64,000 nucleotides of DNA, from NCBI GenBank assembly GCA_037127315.1, contig JBBBDQ010001918.1, positions 5,682,501 to 5,746,500 of the forward strand. Reading direction: 5' to 3'. Position 1 is the stretch's first letter. Each line of letters opens with the position of its first letter. Of the stretch, positions 50,493 through 60,634 are shown in pieces. The translations under genes and the position numbers were made by a program. Below the pieces are notes generated by a model, which did not search any database, was not told the origin of the DNA, and saw only the letters and a list, made by a program, of their open reading frames with translations. The DNA comes from Ascarosepion bandense. Lineage: Eukaryota > Mollusca > Cephalopoda > Sepiida > Sepiidae.

Positions 50493-52222
50493 GGCTCAAC
50501 TAAATGACGTCCACATTACAGCCTCGCTGGTCGCCAAGATAATTGCCCAACTTGACCCAGACAAAAACGAGCGGCGGTGACGGAATCCCAGTCATAGTAC
50601 TGAAGAAATGTGCCCCAGAGTTCTCCTCTGTCCTCTCTAAACTCTATAACCTCTGCCTATCTGCTTCCTGCTTTCCTGCCTGTTGGAAGTCCTCCTGCGC
50701 AGTTCCTATATTTAAGAATTCTGGCGAGCCCTCAGACCCCGACAATTACCGCCCTATTAGTCTCCTTCCAATCTTTGGCAAAGTTTTCAAAGCCATTATC
50801 AACGCCGAGGTGATTCAGCATCTCATGGCCAACGGGCTTCTCTCTGACAAACAGTACGGGTTTCGCTTCACCAGGTCTACTGCTGATATGCTAACGACCA
50901 TTACCGAGTACATATACCAGGCACTCGACAAGAATGGTGAAGCCCGAACCGTTGCCTTGGATATCTCCAAAGCATTCGACATGGTCTGGCATGCTGGCCT
51001 CTTGTGCAAACTACGGAGCTATGGGATAACTGGACATCTGTTTGACCTCATCCAGTCTTTCCTCTCTAACCGCACATTGAAGGTGGTATTAAATGGGCAT
51101 GCCTCCCAAAACTACCATACGAACGCGGGCGTCCCTCAAGGTTCTATCCTAGGTCCCACGCTCTTTCTGATCTACATTAATGATCTCCCCGACACCATTA
51201 GATCCCAAGTTGGCATGTATGCCGATGACACAACAATCTACTCTCGCATCGATCAGAAACCAGGTCTGGACGACAAAGTGAACCTCGCTGCCGTACTTGT
51301 AAGGGACCTCCAATCCGTAGTGGCCTGGGGTAGGAAATGGCTGGTAAATTTCAATGCCTCTAAAACGAAGCTGTTATCAAATAACCACCATAGACAATCG
51401 CATCTACCTCCCATTAGCATGGGACAGGCTAGCCTCCCAGAGAGTAAAATACTACGCCTCCTTGGCCTTACACTTTCGGCGGACCTCAAATGGAATGACT
51501 ATATTGAATCCATTGCCAAATCTGCTGCTATGAAGGTCGGCTCTCTGTGCAGGGCCCGGAAGTTTTTCCCACCTGAATCTATTCTGCACATATACAAATC
51601 TACCATCCGCCCGTGTATTGAATATTGCTGCCATATCTGGTCGGGTGCCCCTGCTGCTCTCCTTGGGCTTCTTGACAAAATACAAAGGATGATCTCTAAC
51701 GTGGTTGATACTGACTTGGCAGACCGGCTGCAGCCGCTCTCTCACCGGCGTGATGTGGCTTCCCTGTGCCTCTTCTACAAGTACTTTCATGGCTTCTGCT
51801 CCGATGAGCTTAGATCACTGGTGCCGCCTAAGCACGAATTTACACGAGATACTAGATTAGCAACTAGATCCCACCCTTTTACAGTTAAACAAATAAGATG
51901 TAACCGTAAATTCTACTCCAACAGCTTCTTTTCTCGCGCTTCCCGCCTGTGGAACTCCCTTCCACAACTCTGCTTTCCCGACAGTTACAATCTCCAGGTG
52001 TTTAAATGTAGGGTCAATAGACACCTCCTATCACACTAACTCCCAATTATTCTCAGAACACTCTCATCTACCCAACCCTCATTCTCTGTATCCTTACCCG
52101 CCTATCACCCACCCTCTGACATTTCCTATATTTAATTATCCTTTCTCCACTCTACGTAGCCCTCTGCGCAGTAGTGGCAGTGACATGCCTTGCACGGGAT
52201 GAAACGCTTATAAAAAAAATAT
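50493..52222 (+). mobile_element. LINE family B, best-preserved copy (5'-truncated)
   Basis: Starts abruptly at GGCTCAACTAAATGACG and ends with the tail GCAGTGACATGCCTTGCACG and TTATAAAAAAAAT. It is inserted in a Tc1-like element. The uninterrupted target AGAAGAATAAATATAGATAT is preserved at about 56560 in the sister Tc1 copy. Truncation removed the endonuclease and the N-terminus. Target-primed reverse transcription explains the truncation. Confidence 0.9.
50543..52039 (+). CDS. Non-LTR reverse transcriptase (LINE B, Jockey/CR1-like), 5'-truncated
   Basis: 498 open codons. RT motifs in order: NYRPISLLPIFGK (residues ~68-80), ALDISKAFD (138-146, catalytic Asp 140), GVPQGSILGP (196-205) and MYADDTTIYS (YADD 226-229). 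Then WLVNFNASKTKLL, LGLTLSADLKWNDYI, IHIYKSTIRPCIEYC-type thumb region, and a C-terminus LWNSLPQLCFPDSYNLQVFK ending NRHLLSH. The Met at 50543 is not a real start: upstream, LNDVHITASLVAKIIAQLDP is readable in another frame, and a one-base insertion in the A run near 50563 shifts it into this frame. The catalytic residues are intact, so the RT domain could fold. The endonuclease is missing and no promoter is seen, so it cannot be autonomous. Confidence 0.9.
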   Translation: MPNLTQTKTSGGDGIPVIVLKKCAPEFSSVLSKLYNLCLSASCFPACWKSSCAVPIFKNSGEPSDPDNYRPISLLPIFGKVFKAIINAEVIQHLMANGLLSDKQYGFRFTRSTADMLTTITEYIYQALDKNGEARTVALDISKAFDMVWHAGLLCKLRSYGITGHLFDLIQSFLSNRTLKVVLNGHASQNYHTNAGVPQGSILGPTLFLIYINDLPDTIRSQVGMYADDTTIYSRIDQKPGLDDKVNLAAVLVRDLQSVVAWGRKWLVNFNASKTKLLSNNHHRQSHLPPISMGQASLPESKILRLLGLTLSADLKWNDYIESIAKSAAMKVGSLCRARKFFPPESILHIYKSTIRPCIEYCCHIWSGAPAALLGLLDKIQRMISNVVDTDLADRLQPLSHRRDVASLCLFYKYFHGFCSDELRSLVPPKHEFTRDTRLATRSHPFTVKQIRCNRKFYSNSFFSRASRLWNSLPQLCFPDSYNLQVFKCRVNRHLLSH

Positions 52223-52769
52223 AAATATATAATATATATAGATATATTTCATTGTTGCTCACAATTGTACAAGAAATAAAACCCAAATTAACATAGAGTA
52301 ATTTCAAATTTAATTAAAGTTAATTCATATTTTCTTTTCATCAAAGAAACCACCACGAATCGTTGAAGGCAATAATGAACGCCATTTTTAATAGTCTTAA
52401 TTTTTTAGCGATAACACGTTCAGAATATCCTTCTTTCGAAAGAATTTCAGCCTGAGCTCTTTTTTTAATGCTAATCTTTTTCTTCCTTGCCATTTATACC
52501 GTAGTAATATGGTTTACAAAAATAAATTAAACCGTAATTATAATATCTAAATAAATGTGAATTTTCGGCAAAAACCTTGATCACAATAAGAGGGGTCAAG
52601 TAGCAAAGTGCGTAAATTTTTACTTTAAAGTTGGAAAGAAATTGTTTCTCACTTGACATCTGCATAAGAATAACAAAAATTACAAACTCGGCGAATTTGA
52701 TTCTGCTAAAAATGAAATTTTATATACTTTGTGAAAAAGATTTGGGTGGTCCCAAATTTATGGTCGGTA

Positions 52770-52773
<4 letters not shown>
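52223..52773 (-). mobile_element. Tc1-like element, right part (interrupted)
   Basis: Contains TCATTGTTGCTCACAATTGT, GAAGGCAATAATGAACGCCA (antisense transposase N-terminus), TTCTTTCGAAAGAATTTCAG and the right end GTCCCAAATTTATGGTCGG ending at 52773. Much of the transposase interior present at 56690-57090 is deleted here. Confidence 0.8.
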
Positions 52774-52810
<37 letters not shown>

Positions 52811-53007
52811 AAAAATTAAGGCAGACACGTTATTTCATGGTGAATCGGAAACGTGTCTGTCTTAATTTTTCTTATATTTGCTCTAAATATATTTATATGC
52901 ATATATCTTTAGAGCTCTCTAAGAGAGTTATCCTACCACTGTATGTACAGGATACTTTTTGGGATTATTCTATACCCACACTGCATGCTACTATATATAT
53001 ATATATA
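52774..53007. repeat. (TA)n and small hairpin
   Basis: TA run to 52808. AAGAAAAATTAAGGCAGACACG (52808-52829) is repeated in inverted form at 52848-52875 around a 19-base loop. Confidence 0.7.
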
Positions 53008-53335
53008 TTCTAAACATATACTGTTAAATATAAGATACAATGCATGTCTATTATGTTTAATCATGAGCCGTTCTAAACTTTAATTTCAGTTGAAAATAAA
53101 GACAAAAATTCTTCAACATTTGGATAATTTTTATTAATTTGTTTCTAAGCTTTCGGCTCACATGAGCCATGTTCAAATTAGAAGCAAATTAATAAAAATT
53201 CCCCAAATGTTGGAGAATTTTTGTCTTTATTTTCAACTGAAATTAAAGCCAAATACGACGTTTAGAACGGCTCATGATTAAACATAATAGACTTTCATTG
53301 TCTCTTATATTTAACAGTATATGTTTAGAAAATTA
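53008..53335. mobile_element. Foldback element F1, copy 2 (nearly perfect hairpin)
   Basis: Left half TCTAAACATATACTGTTAA, ATGTTTAATCATGAGCCGTT, AAAATAAAGACAAAAATTC is the reverse complement of the right half GAATTTTTGTCTTTATTTTC, AACGGCTCATGATTAAACAT, TTAACAGTATATGTTTAGA. Arms are about 155 bp with a short centre (GCTCACATGAGCC). The left arm lacks a ~15-bp stretch (CGTCGTATTTGGC) present on the right. Same family as 29013-29515. Confidence 0.85.
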
Positions 53336-53339
53336 TTTG

Positions 53340-53869
53340 CTGCCTCGATACACTAATATATATATATATAAACGATCAAACATATTTAAAAGAATTTAGA
53401 AAACTTCACAGACCGACAGTTATTTATATAAATTTCTCCGATTAGCCAACAACTATACAATAGAAAAAGGAAGCAGATTCCTACAACATAAAGAGAGCTG
53501 CAACTATTTCTTAATGGGAATAATTTTCTTTTTCTTTCCCGGGTTTTCCTGCAGAGCTGTTGATTGCCAAAGGAAAACTGTCAAGGACAATCCTTTTACA
53601 GAAAATCAAACCACTCCGCGCCAGCCTGACCGCTAGATATGCGCTCAAGATTAGAATGCCACCAGTAATTGCCTTTCCATTATCCCGTACCATCTTCACC
53701 ACTGGGATATCGGGACGGACTTGACCGAAACCAACAACTCATGCTGAGAAGTTGTAAAACACTAAAAGAAATTTGCAGTGCTTTTACATGTCATAAAGTT
53801 ACCACGTCATTGCCTTAATTTTTCTATATTGTAACTGATTAATAAGTGGCTTTTTGCTGAACTTCGTTC
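53340..53869. other. Interval without recognised gene
   Basis: No supported feature. A 63-codon minus-strand ORF (53511-53702) lacks any recognisable motif. Confidence 0.5.
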
Positions 53870-54060
53870 CGTCTTATTCATCGTCTATATGTCTTGTCCC
53901 TTTAGGACGTATTCGATCATAGTTCTCCACAACTTCCTGTCTGTTGTAGTTCTTATCATGATTTGTTTTTATACTATCTCTCTTAAACACTGTTCTGTAA
54001 ACCATCTCCTTATGGAGGATATTGGTTAGTTTCTTCTGTCTCTTTTGCTTTATTTATTTT
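53870..54060 (-). pseudogene. LINE family A terminal fragment, diverged
   Basis: GTCTTGTCCCTTTAGGACGT and ATTCGATCATAGTTCTCCAC are antisense of the family's terminal AYVLK...region, in the order seen at 60645-60690. Confidence 0.55.
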
Positions 54061-54129
54061 TTGAGATTGCCATATTTTTTTCTCATTATGTGCTTGTTGT
54101 ATCGCCGAGGTGGTTCCAATACAGAGAAT

Positions 54130-54440
54130 GTGTGTTGCGGTATTATTCAGCACAATATCCGGTTCTAAACGGATATACACAGAAGAAAAAAAAGGATCAT
54201 GAAATGGAAATCTCAAAAGTGTGGCACATGAAGATATCAATCATTCCAGTTGTATTTGGAGGACTCGGCGTAATTGGAAAAATTCCGATAAACGCTTTGA
54301 ACGGATCTCTGGTAATCCATGCTTTAAAGATATACATAGATTGTACGCTGAAGATAATGCTCTTCGTAATCCGCATTACGAAGAGCATTATCTTTGTAAA
54401 ATGTGTGTGATCTTAGTTTTTTGTGAAGAAGTTACAGAAC
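54130..54440 (+). pseudogene. LINE family C (R2-like) terminus with palindromic insertion
   Basis: EMEISKVWHMKISIIPVVFG and GLGVIGKIPINALN (one-base indel), then CFKDIHRLYAEDNALRNPHY. It matches the ISKMW...IPVVxGALG...ITALMxTAHILRK end of R2-like ORFs. A perfect palindrome of 20-bp arms at 54351-54394 interrupts the end. Confidence 0.7.
54351..54394. repeat. Perfect 20-bp palindrome, 4-bp spacer, in LINE C
   Basis: Left arm AAGATAATGCTCTTCGTAAT, spacer CCGC, right arm ATTACGAAGAGCATTATCTT. Exact over 20 pairs. Confidence 0.95.
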
Positions 54441-54529
54441 AGAAAAATATCATCTAACTATTTCTGGCCTTAGGTTAATGGTTGTGACCCGGATGGAATG
54501 TGTATAGAATAAAATTCCAAGGAGGAAGA

Positions 54530-54568
<39 letters not shown>
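54530..54568. repeat. (TAA)n microsatellite
   Basis: Thirteen trinucleotide units within the LINE C copy; a similar run occurs at 55547-55582. Confidence 0.95.
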
Positions 54569-54570
<2 letters not shown>

Positions 54571-54784
54571 GTCTAAAACTGAAGGCTTTATTCTTGCAGC
54601 GCAAGACAAAAGTCTTCTCACTAGGAAATTTTAGGCAAACATTATATCCATAATAATGTGGATCAAAAATGCAGCTTCTGTGACAAATATTAAGAAACAA
54701 GAGACCATCTAATCTCAGGATGTTCTGTACTTGCCCCAAATCGCCCGGTTTACACTCCATCCATGTCTATTGAACAGGTGAAGA
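54569..54784 (+). pseudogene. LINE family C (R2-like) with CCHC knuckle, left part
   Basis: Reads KALFLQRKTKVFSLGNFRQT and, after a frameshift, NVDQKCSFCDKY(stop)ETRDHLISGCSVLAP. Cys-x2-Cys-x8-His-x4-Cys between RT and C-terminal domain is the R2-type zinc knuckle. It continues PNRPVYTPSMSIEQVKRLIP and is interrupted at about 54785. Confidence 0.75.
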
Positions 54785-54905
54785 GGCTCATCCCTTGTTT
54801 CCTGTTTAGGATGTGTTTTCCGGCTTTCTCTTTTCCAATCTTTTCACTATTACGTAGCCCCCTGCTCATCAGTGCTGTTACCGCCTTGTTCGGGGTGATA
54901 TGATT
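54785..54905 (+). mobile_element. LINE family B 3' end inserted in LINE C
   Basis: CCCCCTGCTCATCAGTGCTG, GCCTTGTTCGGGGTGATATG and a closing ATTAAAAAAA are the LINE B tail. On either side the LINE C reading is continuous (...EQVKRLIP before; EYKNRHDRVGQYLHWTMCKH after). Confidence 0.78.
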
Positions 54906-55441
54906 AAAAAAAATGAATATAAAAACCGTCACGATAGAGTGGGGCAATATTTACACTGGACAATGTGCAAACACTATGGAAAATATGGAAACAAACACTG
55001 GTATGAACATCACCCAGCACCGGTTACAGAAATAGAAGATGTCACCATTCTATGGGATTACACCATCTATACAGAATTTGACTGGAGCAAATAGGCCAGA
55101 TATTATGAGTAAAAACCAAAAAGAAAAAAAATTGCTTATTAAATTATATGGCTTGCCCAGTAGATTGTAGCATAGTAACTACGGAATTCGAAAAACTGTC
55201 AAAATATAAAGACCTGGAAATTGAAATAAAAAAGTTGTGGAAATCGAAAACAAGTATCGTACTAGTGATAATAGGTTCACTTGGAATGATAAAAAAATGG
55301 AACAAAAAACACATTGAAAGAATCCCTGGAAACCCCAGTTTAAGAGATATACAAAACATTGTCTTGTTAAATACAGCCCACACGCAAAGGAAATTTTGTC
55401 TATGTAACGCTAGGGATGTTATGAGAGGTAGAAAAACATGA
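54906..55441 (+). pseudogene. LINE family C (R2-like), right part to terminus
   Basis: NRHDRVGQYLHWTMCKHYGK, HHPAPVTEIEDVTILWDYTI, then after a stop, ADIMSKNQKEKKLLIKLYG-like, AQPVDCSIVTTEFEKLSKYK, DLEIEIKKLWKSKTSIVLVI and RIPGNPSLRDIQNIVLLNTA. This is the restriction-endonuclease-like C-terminal region of R2-type LINEs (ILWD and K-x-D-L positions near the expected site). Broken by at least two stops. Confidence 0.78.
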
Positions 55442-55546
55442 AATGGAGTCAGAACAACACACCACGACCTGCCTTAGGTCTTTATGCAGACATTGTAGGT
55501 AGTGCGAATATAGTAGAAATCAATTCATAATGAAAAATGACATAAC

Positions 55547-55582
<36 letters not shown>

Positions 55583-56483
55583 CTTCAAAAACTATCAAAA
55601 TAAAACGATCTTGAAATAAAAGGTTAAACGTTTTAAATTTTGAATATAAGATAATTATCTTTTTGTTGTTGTTGTTGTTTAAGTCGAAAACAAAATTTCG
55701 CCTGTAACCTCTAAACAACAGCGAACCAATATTATTTACGAATTTGCATGTCTTTTGAAGAACTGCGTTCTTGATCCATCTAATTTTGTAAATAATTATA
55801 TCGGCAACACAACTATGAATTTGACGCAAAGACTCGCGTTGCATCACTCAGAACAGAGCTCATTTAAACACACAGGGATACATACCGAAACCTATTTGTA
55901 ACATATTTGTTAACAACACAAACCTCATAGCATTATCCACATTCAAAAAAGGGGCAATAACTGAAGCATTATTAATATAAAGAAAGAACAACACTCAATA
56001 ATATTAATTATGAACATGCTAGCAACGTGCTTACCGTGATTAGAACGTAAAAAATACATAAAAAAAACAGTCTACAAACATACATAACATCACATTCATT
56101 CTGTTACACGCAAAATAAAACACATGCTCGATAATATCTAAAAATATAACCGAACGCGCTCGGATAAACAAAACATTCGGACAATTTTTATATAACTTAT
56201 GTCCTCAAAAGAAAACGAAATCATAAAACCACATGAAAACTATATTAAAAAAAACTTAACCATAATATCGTGTCTGTCATTTTTAATGAAACCTGCATAA
56301 AATAGAGCTTGTTACCCAAAAATATCATGTTACAAATGGGTTTATAAAAACATTCAACTTATGTTCTTTATGATAATATTATATTATATTACAAAAATCT
56401 GCTAAATTTTAACATCGAGTACTCTTTGGATTTAATCTCCTGTGGAATTTACCTAACCAACTACCAAGGATTTTAGTTTATAA
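55442..56483. other. Interval without recognised gene
   Basis: Contains (TAA)n at 55547-55582, a (TTG)n tract at 55663-55679 and AATATAACCGAACGCGCTCGG near 56146 (shared with 26225). Otherwise unassigned. Confidence 0.5.
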
Positions 56484-57480
56484 ACACTACCGGTTATAAG
56501 TTTGGGATCACTTAGATTTATTCTCTAAGAGAAAGAAATAACAAATTTTATGTCTTAGAAGAATAAATATAGATATATTTCATTGTTGCTCACAATTGTA
56601 CAAGAATTAAAATCCAAATTAACATAGAGCAATTTCAAATTTAATTAAAGTTAATTCATATTTTCTTTTCATCAAAGAAAACCACCACAGGCCTTTATTA
56701 CTGCAGGGCAAATCTTTGGCATTATTTCTAATAACTTATAAAAATAAGTTAGTGAAAGTGATTTCCAAGCATGCGGCAAGCCTTTAAATAACATTTGTTC
56801 ATTTTTAGAAAGTTCATTTCGAACTGTACGATCAATTTTGTCCCTTGTTCTCCTTCTTCAATAGTGGTTTCTTAAATGCTACCCAGTCTTTAAGCCCTGC
56901 AGAATGAGGTCGTCTCTTAACAGTAGTAAGAGATACTGGATGTTGCCGAGTAGAATTAATTTCAGTTATTCATTCCGGAGCGGTTTTTCTTGTTATTCCT
57001 CTTGTTAGATACGATCAAGTGCCTATCCTCTACAATAGATGTTACTCTGGGCCTACAAGATCTTTTTCTGTCAATTTTTAACCCAGTTTCACGAATTCGT
57101 TGAAGGCAATAATGAACGCCACTTTTAATAGTCTTAATTTTTTAGTGATAACGCATTCAGAATATCCTTCTTTCGAAAGAATTTCAGCCTGAGCTCATTT
57201 TTTAATGCTAATCTGTTTCTTCCTTGGTATTTATACTGTAACTAATAAGGTTTACAAAAATAAATTATACCGTAATTATAATATCTGAATAAATCTGAAT
57301 TTTCGGCAAAACCTTGATCACAATAAGAGGGGTCAAGTAGCAAAGTGCGTATATATTTACTTTAAAGTTGGAAATAATTTTTTTTACTTGACATCTGCAT
57401 AAGAATAACAAAAAATACAAACTCGGCGAATTTGATTCTGCTAAAAATTTGGGTGGTCCCAAACTTATGGTCGGTAGTGT
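56484..57480 (-). mobile_element. Tc1-like element with TIRs, 997 bp
   Basis: Ends ACACTACCGGTTATAAGTTT (left) and AAACTTATGGTCGGTAGTGT (right) are inverted repeats. On the minus strand the transposase N-terminus can be read in pieces (AQAEILSKEGYSECVITKKL, then FVKLGLKIDRKRSCRPRVTS), a paired-like DNA-binding domain. The catalytic half is largely missing. It contains the empty site for the LINE B insertion of the sister copy at 50426-52773. Confidence 0.85.
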
Positions 57481-57502
57481 ATATATATTTATTTTATATA
57501 TA

Positions 57503-57543
57503 CAGACAAATCTGTTTCGCTGTATCACAGCTCATCAGTACGG
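57503..57543 (-). ncRNA. Hammerhead ribozyme, stem I truncated
   Basis: CTGATGA (57538-57532), perfect stem II (57531-57519), GAAA (57518-57515), stem III CAGATTTG with one mismatch and TC (57506-57505). The following bases are TGTATATAT and not TGCGGATG, so stem I has only two pairs. Core bases are intact but self-cleavage is unlikely. Confidence 0.75.
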
Positions 57544-57690
57544 TTAGACATCCGATTGCTTTAAGCTAGGATCGAAACCCTAGCGAATTGATTCTACCTC
57601 TGAGTTATGGTTGCTCGGTAGAAGGAGGCGGACTTTTAAAATGTGATATGCCATGTAAACATACGCCAGTAGCTATATATATAAACCAGC
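57503..57690 (-). mobile_element. HH-SINE copy 5, partial
   Basis: Minus strand: tRNA-like region with TAACTCAGAGGTAGAATC (A-box-like) near 57590 and GGGTTTCGATCCTAG near 57560, GCAATCGGATGTCTAACCG, then hammerhead. The 5' part of the unit ends at about 57690. Confidence 0.75.
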
Positions 57691-57711
57691 CCTAACGCGT
57701 GTTAATATCAT

Positions 57712-57760
<49 letters not shown>

Positions 57761-57968
57761 AGCCCTAACGCGTGTTAATATCATAAAGGTATATATATAT
57801 TAACTTTGATCTACTAAAACTTAGATGCAATGTCAATCGTTAGTTTCTGTCGTCGTAATACTTGATCTTTTATTTCCTCTCTTCATAATAATAGATGTTT
57901 TCTCATATTGTCTAAGGCTGATAAATACCTTGTGTTTTAGTGGGTTTATTGGTTTTCTTAGTCTTAAA

Positions 57969-58019
<51 letters not shown>

Positions 58020-58045
58020 CCCCCCCCCCATATATATATATATAT
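57680..58045. repeat. Short duplication and (TA)n microsatellites
   Basis: AAACCAGCCCTAACGCGTGT and AATATCATAAAGGTATATA occur at 57683-57722 and 57757-57796. TA runs at 57718-57755 and 57970-58017, a C run at 58020 and TA again to 58046. Confidence 0.85.
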
Positions 58046-58054
58046 ACATTCTCT

Positions 58055-58099
58055 TCCGCAGACAGATGTGTTTGGCTGTATCACAGCTCATCAGTACGG
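58055..58099 (-). ncRNA. Hammerhead ribozyme, inactivated
   Basis: CCGTA, CTGATGA (58094-58088), stem II GCTG-TGATA-CAGC, then CAAA in place of GAAA (58054-58051 complement region), stem III CACATCTG, TC and TGCGGA. Loss of the G12-equivalent predicts no cleavage. Confidence 0.75.
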
Positions 58100-58250
58100 T
58101 TAAACTCCGATTGCTTTTTATTTAACCCGACCGAATTGATGTCAGTCGGCGATTCTACCTCTGGGCTATGGGCGTTCGGTGGAAGGAGGCAGATCTTTTT
58201 AGCGCATATATTATCATTATACGCGCCCAATAGTCAGAGTATGGGGGTAA
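58055..58250 (-). mobile_element. HH-SINE copy 6, partial
   Basis: Minus strand: TTATACGCGCC-type 5' region near 58220, CCTCCTTCCACCGAACGCCC, TAGCCCAGAGGTAGAATCG (A-box-like), CGACTGACATCAATTCGGTC, then AAAAAGCAATCGGAGTTTAA and the hammerhead. The B box is degraded (CGGGTTAAATAAAA). Confidence 0.75.
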
Positions 58251-59560
58251 TGATGTAAAGTCTGAAAACGGAGAGGATAATCTAAAAAGATCTATTTGAT
58301 ATAAAATATTAAAGACATAGATTTGTATAGAGAGCTGAATTGATATTATCCAGAGCAATATTATGCAGAGAAAGAAAAGCTCAACACAACCTCTCAAGCG
58401 GTTATTAATTGTAATCTATTTCGATGAGTAAATTTTTAGTACTAATCTCAACAGTCCGCAAATATAATCCTGATTTAAACATCCGTTGCCTTGCAAGCAC
58501 GGAAAAGACTATGGTATGTGATGTTTTTCTCTTACACTTCAATCTTGACCTATTCAAATCTTTTGTTAACCATTAACTTTTCCACATATCCACATAAACT
58601 CTGTCTCTAAGTGCTTCTTACCCGACAACTTCCAGTGGCGCTTGAGCCTTGTGTAGGGTGAACCTCACTGTAAAAAATAAAACTAAAAATAAAAATAACT
58701 TATGAAGGATTTTCGGCTGACCTGAACGAAACTACCACCACCTTCAAATTTGTTGTTTTTCTTCTTTTTCTTTTATTTTTTTAAGTGCAATCTTATCGAT
58801 TAAACCCTAAACTTTCAGATTGACAAAAAAAAAAAAAAATTGAAAAATTTGAATATTTAAACAATTTTAGTGGGAGCTCAGTTTTTCATACAATGCTATA
58901 GTAAATCGATCCTCTATTTTGGAACCACTCGCCGGTACGACATTACCACCACCTGTAAATTGGTTGATTATCAACGTTTTTTTACTTTGTGCAGTGCAAT
59001 CCTATCGATTAAACCCTAAACTTTCCGATTGACAAAAATATTTGTGAAAATTTTAACATTTAAACAATTTTAGTGGAGGCTCAATTTTTCATACAACTTC
59101 ATAGTAAATCCATCCAGTGCAATTAACTTTTTTGCTTGCGCATATTCAGCAACTGAATCCTTTGCGAAATTTTTGAATAAAGCCATTCTTGGAGATTCCG
59201 AGGAAAATGCCATCGTAAGAAGTGAAGAAAACTTGAAAAAATCAAAATCAAGAGCAACAACTCGTCCCCCCACCAAAAAAACACAAAACAAAACAAAAAA
59301 ATAAAAAAAAAAAAAAAAGCGACCACAACGCGAGCGGTTCCAAAATGGAGGATCGATTTACGATAAAATTGTATGAGAAACTGAGCCCCATAACATTGTT
59401 TAAATATTGAAATATTTTCAAATTTGTTTTGATAATCGGAAACTTTAAGTAATAACCGATAAGACTGCGCTGAAAAAGTCTCAAAAAATGAAAAAGCAAC
59501 AAATTTAAAGATGTTGGTAGTCTCCTTCATGTGCGCTGGATTTTCTTTATTTATTACGAT
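58251..59560. repeat. Direct and inverted copies of a ~150-bp unit; LINE B tail near 58640
   Basis: GATTAAACCCTAAACTTTC and AACAATTTTAGTGG...CAGTTTTTCATACAA occur at 58798-58935 and 59013-59100 in direct orientation. They recur inverted at 59340-59470 (TTGTATGAGAAACTGAGCC, GATAATCGGAAACTTTAAG). TCCAGTGGCGCTTGAGCCTTG at 58633 resembles the LINE B tail. No gene. Confidence 0.65.
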
Positions 59561-59579
59561 AGATAAAATTCGTTAATTT

Positions 59580-59924
59580 TTCAGTTACCAAAAATCTAAA
59601 CTTATTTATAAATGAAACTTTGTCTGTATGTGTGCGTGTGTGTCTGTGTGTGTGTATCCGTTACCTATAGACTCCGAAACGGCTGAACCGATTTTCTTGA
59701 AAATTTACAGAGTTGTACTATAAGTGTCTGCGAGTGTTCTTAGCTAGGTTTTGTGTCGAGGTACCCCGATAAATATCGAAAATCGATAATCGAAAAAAAT
59801 CGGGTTATAGAAGGAGTGATCTGATTTTAATCAAATTTGATACACTCATAGACAAAGACATAAGAAACGATATTCAGACATTTGAAGGTTGCAGTTCTTA
59901 CAATAGTGCAGAAAATCGATAATA
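59580..59924 (+). mobile_element. Helitron-like 5' region
   Basis: AACTTTGTCTGTATGTGTGC followed by (GT)n and ACTCCGAAACGGCTGAACCG resembles the start of non-autonomous Helitrons. No replicase or helicase ORF and no clear 3' end before the next element at 59925. Confidence 0.5.
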
Positions 59925-60119
59925 TATATATATAAAAGGCAAGATGTTTGTGTGTGTGTCTGTTTATCTGTCTGTATGTCCTTTATACAAATCCACAATT
60001 TATATCCGATTCTCAGCAAACGTCACACAAATGTTCTTTAGGCAGAGTCTGAGCTCCAAGCCTATGGATTACTTTTAAAGCTTTCATTACACCCGAGCAA
60101 TCCCGGGCTATACTGCTAG
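59925..60119 (+). mobile_element. Non-autonomous Helitron-like element, ~195 bp
   Basis: Starts ATATATATATAAAAGGCAAG ATGTTTGTGTG and ends with hairpin CCCGAGCAATCCCGGG, an 8-base spacer and CTAG, followed by T. A short GC hairpin some 10 bases before a terminal CTAG, with insertion between A and T, is the Helitron 3' signature. No terminal inverted repeats or target duplication, as expected for rolling-circle elements. Confidence 0.75.
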
Positions 60120-60634
60120 TGTATTATAAAAAATCGTCATATTTTTTCTTTTGCTTGGGGATTGTTTTTATTCATCGACTCATTTATTAAAGACGAAATG
60201 ATTTCCTCTCGGTAAGTATTTCTTAAGGAAACAGAAAATACATTTGCAATTATCGGGGTTCGCTTTTATCATTGTCTTATCGGCCGGGCGTATTCAAAAA
60301 TCTCGATACGAGGGTGGTTTTTAGTGTTTAAATCTTCATCTCCATTATTTGACATCTCGGTGGGTGGGTAATTTATAGCCTACCGAATTATCTCCACATC
60401 CCATTTGCAGAACGGATCTAGGTTCATTGGCTTCTCTGCAGGTGAACAAGTCTAGATGGCCTTCGAGAGACGCTGCGGAACAGTAAATAATGTGAATGAT
60501 GAAAAGGTTGGAAGAAAAGAAAAGGTAATGAAGAGTTTCATACAATATTTAAAATAGCGCTTCTTTCATTTTACAGGACTAGGCTCGGTGAATGACTGGC
60601 ATTAACATTGAAATGAGAATACACTTCTTTCTTT
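60120..60634. other. Interval without recognised gene
   Basis: Nothing supported. Confidence 0.5.
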
